Assembly: GCA_036658435.1 (NCBI GenBank) | Contig: JAVXEO010000002.1 | Span: 1-64,000, forward strand | Origin: DIGJ01 sp036658435 | GTDB lineage: Bacteria; Bacillota; Clostridia; Lachnospirales; Lachnospiraceae | Direction: 5' to 3' | DNA length: 64,000 nt | Part shown: positions 44,889 through 53,368 of the stretch, one piece after another | Position numbering within the stretch: the first letter of the stretch is position 1 | How the letters are laid out: every line of letters starts with the position of its first letter | Made by a program: the position numbers and the translations under genes | The notes under the pieces: model-generated | Seen by the model: only the letters and a program-made list of their open reading frames with translations | Database searches by the model: none | What the model was told of the DNA's origin: nothing

Positions 44889-45062
44889 TTAAATCTTAAA
44901 TACATTTTCCGGTTCATCATTTAAACGACTGTTTATTTTAGAGACTTCTTCGCACCACCTGGTTCTGTCCTTATGACTTAATTCCATTATCTGGTCATGA
45001 TCCCAGTGTAAATAATAGCCTATAAATGCTACCTCCTCATATATCTTATCTGCCGGATACAA
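44889..45062 (-). CDS. Small DUF6760-like eCIS protein
   Basis: This short gene of 57 codons plus stop runs from TTG 45062 to TAA 44889-44891, immediately after the preceding stop (2-base gap). The sequence LYPADKIYEEVAFIGYYLHW, then DQIMELSHKDRTRWCEEVSK, follows the DUF6760 pattern (YPxDxxYEEVAFIxYxxHW ... RxRWxEE). That protein is found between the tube genes in many eCIS loci. Its role is unknown, perhaps in tube assembly. Start choice is uncertain, but the frame and location are convincing. Confidence 0.8.
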   Translation of the reverse strand: MYPADKIYEEVAFIGYYLHWDHDQIMELSHKDRTRWCEEVSKINSRLNDEPENVFKI

Positions 45063-45064
45063 TT

Positions 45065-45436
45065 CTATAGACCGGCTTCCATAAAATTTACAGGTATTTC
45101 TATCTCTTTCCCACAGTGTGGACAGATGCTTTGATAACTGGGCACATCCATGGTATTGATTCGCTGGTACAAATCTTGTAAATAAGAAAGATCCATTGTA
45201 TAAAGTTTCTCTATGGTTTTCGTATCCACTGCTGGCAGCGAACCTAACTTTATAACTACTCTTGATAATAAAATTATCGTTAAATATGCTGGGTTTTGCT
45301 GAACCCTTGGATCTCTTAGTGGTAATATTTCATCTCCTGCGTTGGCAAGTCTCATAGTTCCCTCTTTATGGAGTAAACCACTTGCATCCACATACCCTCT
45401 TGGTAATACAAAATTATATTCTGTCTGAATTGCCAT
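45065..45436 (-). CDS. eCIS tail-assembly protein with C-terminal zinc ribbon
   Basis: This 123-residue protein occupies the tail-assembly (gp41-like) position after tube 1. Conserved blocks are NFVLPRGYVDASGLLHKEGTMRLA, DEILPLRDPRVQQNPAYLTIILLSRVV and MDLSYLQDLYQRIN. A CPHCGKEIEIP half-zinc-ribbon near the end is a feature of eCIS versions. It probably chaperones the tape measure or tube. AAAGGAAG lies before the ATG. Confidence 0.75.
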   Translation of the reverse strand: MAIQTEYNFVLPRGYVDASGLLHKEGTMRLANAGDEILPLRDPRVQQNPAYLTIILLSRVVIKLGSLPAVDTKTIEKLYTMDLSYLQDLYQRINTMDVPSYQSICPHCGKEIEIPVNFMEAGL

Positions 45437-45485
45437 ATTTTATCTTCCTTTCTCTTGGTTCTTCTATTTAATAGCGGATTGTTTT

Positions 45486-45523
45486 CTGTAAAATAATACA
45501 GAAGGAGATAGTTTATCTCCTTC
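45486..45523 (-). promoter_or_regulatory. Two adjacent hairpins after the tube 1 gene
   Basis: A perfect 10-bp stem with a 3-base loop (45501-45510 with 45514-45523) lies about 20 bases after the tube 1 stop. It is followed on the minus strand by a small CTGTA/TACAG hairpin (45486-45500) enclosing TTATTTT. This may be a partial terminator or mRNA-stabilising end for the heavily needed sheath-tube message. Confidence 0.5.
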
Positions 45524-45539
45524 CATACTTTAAAAGAGC

Positions 45540-45965
45540 CTATGATACTCTTGTCATTCCTTCATGGGCTATTTCTAATGATTCTACTGCGATTTCTGAA
45601 GAAGTCGCATTAAAATCAGGTGCGGTGTATTTCATAGGCCAAGCATTAATTACCTGCCAGGAAGCTGCATCTGCTCCTGCACTATCAATTAAGGTAATGG
45701 TAATTGTTTTTCTTTCTACTGCAGCTTCAACTCCCATAATTAACCAGTCATACAATACAGTCGAATCCACCAGACCTTGTTTTAATGTAATATTGCCATA
45801 CTTCTTTAATCCAGGAACTTTCATTGGTGTTTGCACCATATCCCCTTCTCTATACTCTATTACATCAATGGATGCATCAAATCCTGTTACTTCTGAAAAT
45901 CCTCCGGCATCTAAACCGTCTATTTCAACTTTATATCTAAATTTACCATGTGGGTAACCAGCCAT
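45540..45965 (-). CDS. Inner tube protein 1
   Basis: This 141-residue major tube subunit of the gp19 family reads GKFRYKVEIDGLDAGGFSEVTGFDASIDVIEYREGD, KYGNITLKQGLVDSTVLYDW and a closing EIAVESLEIAHEGMTRVS. Hexamers of this protein stack to form the inner tube. It lies directly after the sheath gene, as in all contractile tails. AAAGGAG lies ten bases before the ATG. Confidence 0.92.
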   Translation of the reverse strand: MAGYPHGKFRYKVEIDGLDAGGFSEVTGFDASIDVIEYREGDMVQTPMKVPGLKKYGNITLKQGLVDSTVLYDWLIMGVEAAVERKTITITLIDSAGADAASWQVINAWPMKYTAPDFNATSSEIAVESLEIAHEGMTRVS

Positions 45966-45997
45966 CTTTTAAACACTCCTTTCTTTCTTATGTTTTA

Positions 45998-47827
45998 TTA
46001 TTCTGCGGAATCGCTCGTTTTTTGAGAAATTCTAAAGATAACAAATTCAGCAGGTTTCACCGGTGCAACACCAATTACACAAACCAAACGTCCATTATCG
46101 ATATCATCCTGACTCATTGTATTTCTACCAATATTTACGAAAAATGCATCACTGGTAGCCGTTCCAGCCAAATATCCATTTCTCCACAAACCGGTTAAAA
46201 ATACATCAATCGTTCTCTTTACCCGAACCCACAGTACTTCATCATTTGGTTCAAATACTGCCCAATTGGTATTTGCCTTAATAGATTCTTCAATAAAGAT
46301 AAATAATCTTCTAACATTAATATATTTCCAGCTTGCATTGCTTGTTGCCGTTCTTGCTCCCCAAACTCGAATTCCCTGACCTGGGAAAGAGCGAATCAAG
46401 TTAACACCCTTCGGATTTAAAATGTCTTGTTCTCCTGTGTTAAACTGACAGTCAAGACCAACGCAAGCACGAACTACTTCATTTGCAGGTGCCTTATGTA
46501 CTCCTCTTGTATTATCGGAGCGTGCATAGATTCCAAGAATGGAACCCGATGGTGGAATTGCCAGATTTTTCTTGTCAAGAGGGTCGAAGATTTCCAGCCA
46601 TGGATGATAAAGTGCTGCATATTGAGAATCAAACACATCTCTGTGTGCAAGAATATCATCTATCTTTTTTGCATCTCTTGGAACATCTAAGACTGCAAAT
46701 CTGCTTCCTAAATTTTCACAATGTGCTGTTAGCATAAGTTGTACATTGGGATCTGTAATTCCCGGTACTGCCATGAGAGAAACGATATCATTGTCTAAGA
46801 ATGCTTGAATTCCGGTACGTCTTCCTGCTCCATTATCAACACCAATAAAGTCAGAAGCTGAAATTCCAGAAACATTGCCATTAGAACCACCAATCATTGA
46901 AATTGCAATGAAACTATTTTCCCCTCCTGCAATCTGCATAAACGGATCCCCATTGCGAAGTTCTGCCTTTGGTGCGGCGTCTTTTCCCGCATTGTCTTTT
47001 CCTCCGGCATCTTTTCCCCCAGCATCTTTTGCTGTGAAATCTTTTTTAACCGGCTCACTTGGCAGAATATACTCTGCTACTACTAAATCTGATTTTGCCA
47101 TTTTTTTAGTAATATAATTCGATGCTTCTATGTTAAATGAAACATTCTCATAAAACTCCACCTGATCATCATATTTAACTTCCACATTAAACTCACAGGT
47201 TGTAATTACTTTTATTGGTAACAAATTCTGATCTACAATATCATCTTGAAATTCTTCTGCAAATTCAATGACATTGTCCTGGCTTTTTATAACTTTGTTG
47301 TATATTGTTGCCTGTTTATTATGAAATACTACAACGTCACCTGGTTCAAATCCAACGGAATTTTTTACCTTATACTTTTTTCCTGTTGGGGAATTAATGA
47401 TTTCTAATACTTGTGTCTTTGCCTTGCTTGCAGGTGATATTACAACACGAATGTTGTCTCCCCACATACCCGGATTTTTTGCCTTAAACTTAATAACGGG
47501 TGATACTTTACTTGGTGCGCAGCCTTCTGAGCACTTTGCCGTACTTGGAGCCACACGAGAAATAAAACAACGTGCCCCACCGTTAATGAAGAAATGTTCC
47601 ACTGCATACGCTAGAAAGCGATATTCTCCATATTCATTTTCCGATAAATATCCGCCATACTTTCTCTTAAAGTCAGCAAAATTAGTAACTAGCTGAGGTA
47701 CTCCCTCTACAGGACCTCTCTCTGCTAATCCAATAAATCCTGCCGTACTTGTGCCAACACCCTCCATGGGTTTGCCACCGGATTCAAATTCTTCTACATA
47801 AACACCTGGTGATAAATATTCAGCCAT
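45998..47827 (-). CDS. Contractile sheath protein
   Basis: This 609-residue sheath subunit starts YLSPGVYVEEFESGGKPMEGVGTSTAGFIGLAERGP, the typical N-terminal arm. The C-terminal conserved core includes GIRVWGARTATSNASWKYINVRRLFIFIEESIKANTNWAVFEPND and EFVIFRISQ. Around residues 262-285 is a low-complexity insert built of DAGGK-type units. It replaces or extends the outer variable domain that is often exposed on the sheath surface. Only one sheath gene is present, where Afp has three. The ribosome binding site is weak (TTGGAAAAAT). Confidence 0.93.
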   Translation of the reverse strand: MAEYLSPGVYVEEFESGGKPMEGVGTSTAGFIGLAERGPVEGVPQLVTNFADFKRKYGGYLSENEYGEYRFLAYAVEHFFINGGARCFISRVAPSTAKCSEGCAPSKVSPVIKFKAKNPGMWGDNIRVVISPASKAKTQVLEIINSPTGKKYKVKNSVGFEPGDVVVFHNKQATIYNKVIKSQDNVIEFAEEFQDDIVDQNLLPIKVITTCEFNVEVKYDDQVEFYENVSFNIEASNYITKKMAKSDLVVAEYILPSEPVKKDFTAKDAGGKDAGGKDNAGKDAAPKAELRNGDPFMQIAGGENSFIAISMIGGSNGNVSGISASDFIGVDNGAGRRTGIQAFLDNDIVSLMAVPGITDPNVQLMLTAHCENLGSRFAVLDVPRDAKKIDDILAHRDVFDSQYAALYHPWLEIFDPLDKKNLAIPPSGSILGIYARSDNTRGVHKAPANEVVRACVGLDCQFNTGEQDILNPKGVNLIRSFPGQGIRVWGARTATSNASWKYINVRRLFIFIEESIKANTNWAVFEPNDEVLWVRVKRTIDVFLTGLWRNGYLAGTATSDAFFVNIGRNTMSQDDIDNGRLVCVIGVAPVKPAEFVIFRISQKTSDSAE

Positions 47828-47915
47828 ATTTTTCCAATTTCAATCACTGCCGAAACTGGATGCCCCCTTTCTATAAATTATTTCTTATTTGTATTCTTAA
47901 AATCTGTACTTCTAT

Positions 47916-47954
47916 ATATTACCAATTAGTGATTAACATTTTCTTAACATTTTC
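47916..47954 (-). promoter_or_regulatory. Candidate SARP-dependent promoter of the sheath gene
   Basis: On the minus strand, two perfect 11-base direct repeats GAAAATGTTAA lie back to back (47944-47954 and 47933-47943). Eleven bases later comes TGGTAATAT, an extended -10 (47916-47924). There is no -35 consensus: the repeats cover that position. SARP/BTAD regulators are known to bind 11-bp-periodic direct repeats over the -35, and such a regulator is encoded 3 kb upstream. The predicted leader before the sheath ATG is about 80 bases. Confidence 0.55.
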
Positions 47955-47970
47955 GACCTTTTACAAGATA

Positions 47971-48642
47971 TTACAACTTTTTTTCATCTATCATTGTCTC
48001 TTCTGCATCTTCTGCATCTTCTTCTGTATTAAGGGAATCTGGCTCTGCTCCATTACTTATATAAAAATGGACTGTTTCTTTTCCTTTTTTTACCTTGTTT
48101 TTGGTATTCTGCAAATATACCTGTAAATTTTTTAATAAATACCGTTCCTCTTCTTCTCTTTTTTCTTTTTTCATGGGTTCTTCCTCTTTTTGCAGTAAAA
48201 AAGGAGTTACTAATTTTGCTGTTTCATTTCTCTGGGTTTTCAAAATAGTTTTCAATCGTCTAATCATTGCACCTGCGTTTTTTTTTCCATTGGTTTGATA
48301 GATAAACGCACTTTCTTCCGGTGAATGGCTATTAACATAAAGTTTATCACTTGGAAACTCACATGCTTGTGCTCGTGACATCATAATATGTTCCCGTTCT
48401 CCACGTTCTTTTCCTTCCTTGCATTCCGTAACTGCAAGTACTATCTCTTTTTTTTTATTGATTCCGACTGAAATAATTCCATTTTCATTTTTCATTCGCA
48501 TGATTTCCACTGGGGTTGTTTTATTTACAAGTTCTTCTTTTTTTCCATCATATCCGGCTACCATTTTCTTAGGATGTAATGGTATCTGCCTGATTTTTTG
48601 TTTTGAAAGCTGCCCTTCTTTTTTTTCCACTTCCACTTCCAT
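47971..48642 (-). CDS. Unknown charged protein upstream of the sheath gene
   Basis: I do not recognise this 223-residue protein. It is rich in Lys and Glu, with a beta-rich middle (KNENGIISVGINKKKEIVLAVTECKEG), a helical MIRRLKTILKTQ region and an acidic tail ending in DAEDAEETMIDEKKL. No signal peptide or membrane helix is seen. It starts 15 bases after the AAA+ gene with GGAAGGGAG before the ATG. A 143-base gap with its own promoter-like element separates it from the sheath, so it closes the first, regulatory part of the operon. It might be a regulator, assembly factor or cargo. Confidence 0.55.
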   Translation of the reverse strand: MEVEVEKKEGQLSKQKIRQIPLHPKKMVAGYDGKKEELVNKTTPVEIMRMKNENGIISVGINKKKEIVLAVTECKEGKERGEREHIMMSRAQACEFPSDKLYVNSHSPEESAFIYQTNGKKNAGAMIRRLKTILKTQRNETAKLVTPFLLQKEEEPMKKEKREEEERYLLKNLQVYLQNTKNKVKKGKETVHFYISNGAEPDSLNTEEDAEDAEETMIDEKKL

Positions 48643-48657
48643 TTTCTCCCTTCCGAC

Positions 48658-50787
48658 TTAAAATAGCATATGATATGCTCCCAGTTCCTCTTGAGTAAGC
48701 TGTTTTCCACTCTTTGCCAGCTCTTCCTTTACCCCTTTTATAATTTCCTTCATTCCAACACTTTTTTCCTCCGCTGCTGCATAAAAAGCAGCCTTTAAAG
48801 CAATGTTTTTAATATTGCTGCCGGAAAGTTCAAATTTTCTACCCAAAAAGTCAATGTCTACGTCTTCTTTTAAGGGCATTTTTTTTGGAAATACGCTCTT
48901 CCATAATTGAATACGATGCTCTTCATCCGGAAATGGAAATTCAATAATAAAAGAAATGCGTCGTTTAAATGCTTCATCTATATTTTGCAGAAAATTACTT
49001 GCCAAAATCACAACTCCTGAGTATTCTTCTATTTTCTGGAGTAAGAAGGCTGCTTCCATATTATTGTACTTATCATTTGCATCTTTCACTTCTGTTCGTT
49101 TACTAAAAAGTACATCTGCTTCGTCAAAAAACAAAATACCATGACTTTTTTTTGCTTCATCAAAAATTTCTTTTAAATTTTTTTCCGTTTCTCCAATATA
49201 TTTACTTACAATTCCAGCAAGTTCTACTTTATAAAGTTCCATATGTAAGCAGCCTGCCATAACTTGAGCTGCCATTGTTTTTCCGGTTCCGGGAGAACCT
49301 GCAAATATCATGGAAATTCCTCTTCCATATGCCATTTTTTCTTGAAATCCCCATTCCGTATACACTTTGCTTTTATATTCCACCTGATTGCAAGCATCCA
49401 AAAGCATTTCTTTTTTTTTCTCCGGAAGAATTAAATCTTCCCATTCATATACAATTTGCACCTTCGCTGCCTTATTTTCTAATTTATGTTGGAGCTGTTG
49501 GTAACTGCTTTCATATAACATGGTTTCTGTAATACTTTCTTGTTCTTGAGCATAGCATCTTTCTTCTGCGCACTTTAGAACTTGCTTTATTTGTGCCGGT
49601 GTAAAATGAAATTTTCCTGCCAGTTTTTTTAAAACTTTCTCATCTACTCTGTAATTTTCTGCAAAATACAGCCATAATGCTTCCCTTTCTTCTCTCTCCA
49701 GCACAGAAAATAGTTCCAGATGAATATATAAGTTATCTGTTTCAACCAAGGGGACTTCCCATTCTCTACAAATTAGAAAAACAATTTTTTGCTTTTCTAA
49801 TTCTAGTTTTTTCCAAACATCTTTTATTTTATCCCCTTTTGTCTCTTCTTCCACTTTATCCACATGAAGACACAAAATTGCTTGTTGTAACTGTAATTCC
49901 AGCTTTATCCTTGAAATATTTTCTTCTACATTTTCTTGTTTTAATAAGGCCGTCATATCTAAAAATAAAATACTTTTTTTCATTTCATGAGCAACTGCCT
50001 TTATATGAAGGTGTCTTCCACTTCCCTTACTTCCGCAAAAACAAAACAGCCAATTTATATTCAATGTTTCTGTCTCTTTTATACAATGAATAACTTTTTC
50101 ATATTTTTTTTCCCCTATGATTTTTTTCTCCTGCAGACCCTTTGGAAAGTAAAGACTTCCATATTCCTCGATTTTTCTGCATTGCCGTTCCCCTTGAAAT
50201 AAAAAAGATAAAATTCTTTGGTTCAATTTTAAGGTTTGTTCAAATGCTGTCTGATTTTTATTATCTTCTGTTTTTTCAAAAAAACAAGTCATTAGTTTCG
50301 AATTATCCAAAAAATAAGATCGGAAGTCTGCTGCTTTTAAATCAGAGTTCAAAAAACTTTCAATCGCTAGCTGAACCGTAAGTCCTGATTTTTTCCAATC
50401 ATTTCCCACATATTGATAGGACATTGAAAATTGTTCTTCCCACTCCGGCAGTATGGCCATAAGAATACAGAACCGTTCAAATACATCCAGAGAAAAGACA
50501 GAAAACACATATTCCAGTGGGAAAAATTCTTCTTTTTTTGTTTTTTCTGCACTCCATTTTAAAAAAGATTGTAGTTTATTATGTAGTTTCTTTGCATAAT
50601 GATCTTTTAAAATCATAGGCTGGTTTTCTACATAGGTTTTCCAAACATCTTCCTGCAAAAAGCCATCTACTTCTTTTTTCAGCAGACTTTCTTCCTGCAT
50701 AAAAAATCTGTGATTTCGAATAATATAATTTTTTACTGCCAGCCGACCAATTTCCCTTATCTGCTCTTCATATAAAATGTTTTTCAT
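48658..50787 (-). CDS. AAA+ ATPase of the injection system (Afp15-like)
   Basis: The protein has 709 residues. The C-terminal AAA+ module has Walker A GSPGTGKT (about residue 498), KYIGETEKNLKEIFDEAK, Walker B ILFFDEADVLF, a sensor region VVILASNFLQNID, and arginine fingers in EAFKRRISF. An N-terminal degenerate nucleotide-binding module carries CGSKGSGRHLHIK near residue 257, where the P-loop lysine is Arg. The same two-module layout is found in the second ATPase at 58830. ATPases of this type accompany eCIS and help assembly or cargo loading. Confidence 0.85.
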   Translation of the reverse strand: MKNILYEEQIREIGRLAVKNYIIRNHRFFMQEESLLKKEVDGFLQEDVWKTYVENQPMILKDHYAKKLHNKLQSFLKWSAEKTKKEEFFPLEYVFSVFSLDVFERFCILMAILPEWEEQFSMSYQYVGNDWKKSGLTVQLAIESFLNSDLKAADFRSYFLDNSKLMTCFFEKTEDNKNQTAFEQTLKLNQRILSFLFQGERQCRKIEEYGSLYFPKGLQEKKIIGEKKYEKVIHCIKETETLNINWLFCFCGSKGSGRHLHIKAVAHEMKKSILFLDMTALLKQENVEENISRIKLELQLQQAILCLHVDKVEEETKGDKIKDVWKKLELEKQKIVFLICREWEVPLVETDNLYIHLELFSVLEREEREALWLYFAENYRVDEKVLKKLAGKFHFTPAQIKQVLKCAEERCYAQEQESITETMLYESSYQQLQHKLENKAAKVQIVYEWEDLILPEKKKEMLLDACNQVEYKSKVYTEWGFQEKMAYGRGISMIFAGSPGTGKTMAAQVMAGCLHMELYKVELAGIVSKYIGETEKNLKEIFDEAKKSHGILFFDEADVLFSKRTEVKDANDKYNNMEAAFLLQKIEEYSGVVILASNFLQNIDEAFKRRISFIIEFPFPDEEHRIQLWKSVFPKKMPLKEDVDIDFLGRKFELSGSNIKNIALKAAFYAAAEEKSVGMKEIIKGVKEELAKSGKQLTQEELGAYHMLF

Positions 50788-50822
50788 CCTCCCTTCTTCC
50801 TGGAACCTCTTTCCATTTGTTT

Positions 50823-52895
50823 TTATCGCTTTTCATCTTGGTGGGATATCCCTTGTATCTCCTGTTTGTAAATTGTTTCAATCCATTTTGGCAGACCAAT
50901 ATTTAATTCTTCCTTAAAAATACCTTCAAAATATAGATACTTCTTTTTTAATGTTTGTTTATCTCCCAAATATCCATAAATCTTAATTACATCAGCAATG
51001 TTTTCCTCTATATAGGTATCAATTTCAAAGGTTCGCTGTAAGATACCCAAGGCCTCTTCATATCTTTTTTGTACAATATCCTCTTTAATAAAAATACGGC
51101 AAGCTTTTAAAAAGAGTCGTTCGTAATTTTCTACTTCTCCACGAAGCCAAAAATACTCATTTTTTCCCATGTAGTTTCCCCGATACAGATTCATCATCTT
51201 CTCCTGCTGCTCTCTTTTTTGATACCCATTTTTCTTTAGGTCCAAAGTGCATTTCTCAAATGCAGTCCGTTCATCCTCTATACCATCCATATTTAGGCTA
51301 TACTTTTTTTCGCTGCATCGAATAATATCTGTATATCCACAGGTAATAAATGTTTTTCTTGCATAAGACAGCGTAGTGTGAAAGTTAATGTTTGCATTTT
51401 CACTTAATATATTTGGCCACAAAGCTTCTATAATTTCTTCTTTTTCTATGGCTTTTCCTTTTTTAGTAAACAAATAGGCAATGATTTCTTTTGCCTTTCT
51501 TGTTCTCCACTTTAACTTTTCTTGTAAGGGGCCAACATAAATTTCGAACTCCCCAAAACAGTGCACCTTAAGTCTTTCAATTGGAGTCATTATTGGTTGG
51601 GAAGGTTCTTGCTGTTTCCTTTCCTTTGCGTAAAAATCCAACATCTGCACCGTTTCCGGATTTAATTTTTCCTTATTTTGAGATATAAAATCAAACCAGC
51701 GTTCCAATAACGTAGGTTTTCCTTTTTTTATAAAATCCGTTCCTGCATCTTCTAGTATCTTCTCCATTCTTTCTATATTACTGGCATTCATGGCATACTC
51801 CATTGCTTGTTCTATTTTTCCCTTTTTCAAATAAAATGCTACCAGTTTGTCATATAAGTTTTTCTTCCTTTCTTCTGACAATTGCCTCATTAAAAAATCT
51901 TTAAAAATAGAATGATAATGATACTGTGTTTTTTCTCCATATATTTTAATTACGAATAAGTTTTCCTGCAATAAGTAGTCTAATGTTGATTCTGCATTGT
52001 TCCTTTTTAATAAATAATTGCAGCTGTCTATATCCAGCACTTCCAAAATAGAAGTTTCTATTAAAAATTTTTGCAATTCATAGGGTAGTTTTATATAGAT
52101 CTCATTCATTATGTAATCATAAATTGTAGACTCTCTGCATATTTCTGCAATATTATCTTTATTTTTTATTTTTCGGTATTCCTGGCGTAAGCGAAGCAGA
52201 ATTGACATTACACCGGCTGGCCACCCTTCTGAATAGTTGAAAATCATGCCTGCTATTAAATGACTCTCCTCCGTTGGAATCATTTTTAGCAGTAGTGTTT
52301 CAATCTCTTCTTCTGAAAATGCCAGATCTTTTATTCCCATTGTCTTTGCTTTTCCCTCTAAAATATATTTTGCAATAAAGGATGGAACCGATGCTTTGGT
52401 GGCTAAAATTATTTTTATGTTTTCCCCTGTATTATGAATTAGGCTTGCTATCATCCGTTTAATATTATTGTTTTGAATTACCTGGAAGTCATCTAAAATT
52501 ATAACAATTTTTTCTTCCTGCAGCATAGAAAGTTCCCATAAAAATTCTTCTGTTACTTCATAAATTAGATTTTTTGTCCATACAGCATTTTGGTATGGCT
52601 CTATTTCAAATGCAAAATGATTTACCTGTCTTTTTATTGAGCTGCTTAAGTATTGCATAAAAGATATCATATCATTGTCTGAATAAGTCAGATAATACCA
52701 TACACAGATATTATCTGATTGATTGGTGTAATAAGCCAGTAACGTGGTTTTCCCGTATCCAGCTCCTGCATTTAGAACAATTACCTTTTCTTCTGCATTT
52801 TCTATCTCATCAAAAAGCACCTGTCTAATTAAAATTTCTTTTGTAATCATGGGCACCTGTACCTTTGAATTTAATATTGTATTTTTCGTCTTCAT
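50823..52895 (-). CDS. MalT-type STAND ATPase regulator with SARP/BTAD domain
   Basis: This 690-residue transcriptional regulator has an N-terminal STAND/NB-ARC-like ATPase with Walker A NAGAGYGKTTLL near residue 43 and Walker B KIVIILDDFQ. A helical segment with TPR-like character follows (~350-420). The C-terminal AfsR/SARP-type winged helix reads LKVHCFGEFEIYVG, KWRTRKAKEIIAYLFTKKGK and EEIIEALWP, and is followed by a bacterial transcriptional-activation (BTAD) helical domain. It is embedded in the injection operon and is the most likely activator of the sheath promoter at 47916-47954. Its ligand is unknown. Confidence 0.82.
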   Translation of the reverse strand: MKTKNTILNSKVQVPMITKEILIRQVLFDEIENAEEKVIVLNAGAGYGKTTLLAYYTNQSDNICVWYYLTYSDNDMISFMQYLSSSIKRQVNHFAFEIEPYQNAVWTKNLIYEVTEEFLWELSMLQEEKIVIILDDFQVIQNNNIKRMIASLIHNTGENIKIILATKASVPSFIAKYILEGKAKTMGIKDLAFSEEEIETLLLKMIPTEESHLIAGMIFNYSEGWPAGVMSILLRLRQEYRKIKNKDNIAEICRESTIYDYIMNEIYIKLPYELQKFLIETSILEVLDIDSCNYLLKRNNAESTLDYLLQENLFVIKIYGEKTQYHYHSIFKDFLMRQLSEERKKNLYDKLVAFYLKKGKIEQAMEYAMNASNIERMEKILEDAGTDFIKKGKPTLLERWFDFISQNKEKLNPETVQMLDFYAKERKQQEPSQPIMTPIERLKVHCFGEFEIYVGPLQEKLKWRTRKAKEIIAYLFTKKGKAIEKEEIIEALWPNILSENANINFHTTLSYARKTFITCGYTDIIRCSEKKYSLNMDGIEDERTAFEKCTLDLKKNGYQKREQQEKMMNLYRGNYMGKNEYFWLRGEVENYERLFLKACRIFIKEDIVQKRYEEALGILQRTFEIDTYIEENIADVIKIYGYLGDKQTLKKKYLYFEGIFKEELNIGLPKWIETIYKQEIQGISHQDEKR

Positions 52896-52932
52896 AAAGT
52901 ACCTTGCAGCCTCCTATCATTGAGTGCTCCCC

Positions 52933-53367
52933 TTATTGCTCTATTATTTCCATGATTTTTTCATAGTATTCTTCATAGGTCGTTAAATTTAATTTCATTG
53001 TTAGAAGCAATACATCCTTTAAATCTTGTTCCTCTTCATAAAATAAATATTGAGAATGACGCATCATCACTTGTCCATTCTCTAAGTTCAGCTCCAGACC
53101 TCCTGTTTTTAACGCAAAATTCGTTTCTGCTATATAAAGAGCCATTTTTGCATATTTTTCTTCCGGTACCTCTTTGTCATAGGTTGAAAATATAACAAAC
53201 AAAGATTCTTCTTCTACAAAAATTGCACATAATGAAATGGGCGCGTATTTTCCCGCAACCTGTAAACGAAGGGACTCTGCATTTTCTCCTTCTCTAATAT
53301 CATAGTCTTCTTCTCCAATTCCTTGTTCCTCTAAAAGTTCTTTATAATTTTGCACTAATGATTTCAT
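52933..53367 (-). CDS. YbjN-like small protein, possible secretion chaperone
   Basis: This 144-residue acidic protein resembles the YbjN/type III-chaperone-like fold: a helical start KSLVQNYKELLEEQGI, central strands ISLCAIFVEEESLFVIFST, the ALYIAETNFALKTGGLELNLENGQVMMRH segment, and a final helix TYEEYYEKIMEII. Such small acidic proteins often chaperone secreted substrates. Its gene starts one base after the stop of the 1423-residue protein, so the two are translationally linked. This makes the large protein its likely client (inference). Confidence 0.55.
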   Translation of the reverse strand: MKSLVQNYKELLEEQGIGEEDYDIREGENAESLRLQVAGKYAPISLCAIFVEEESLFVIFSTYDKEVPEEKYAKMALYIAETNFALKTGGLELNLENGQVMMRHSQYLFYEEEQDLKDVLLLTMKLNLTTYEEYYEKIMEIIEQ

Positions 53368-53368
53368 A

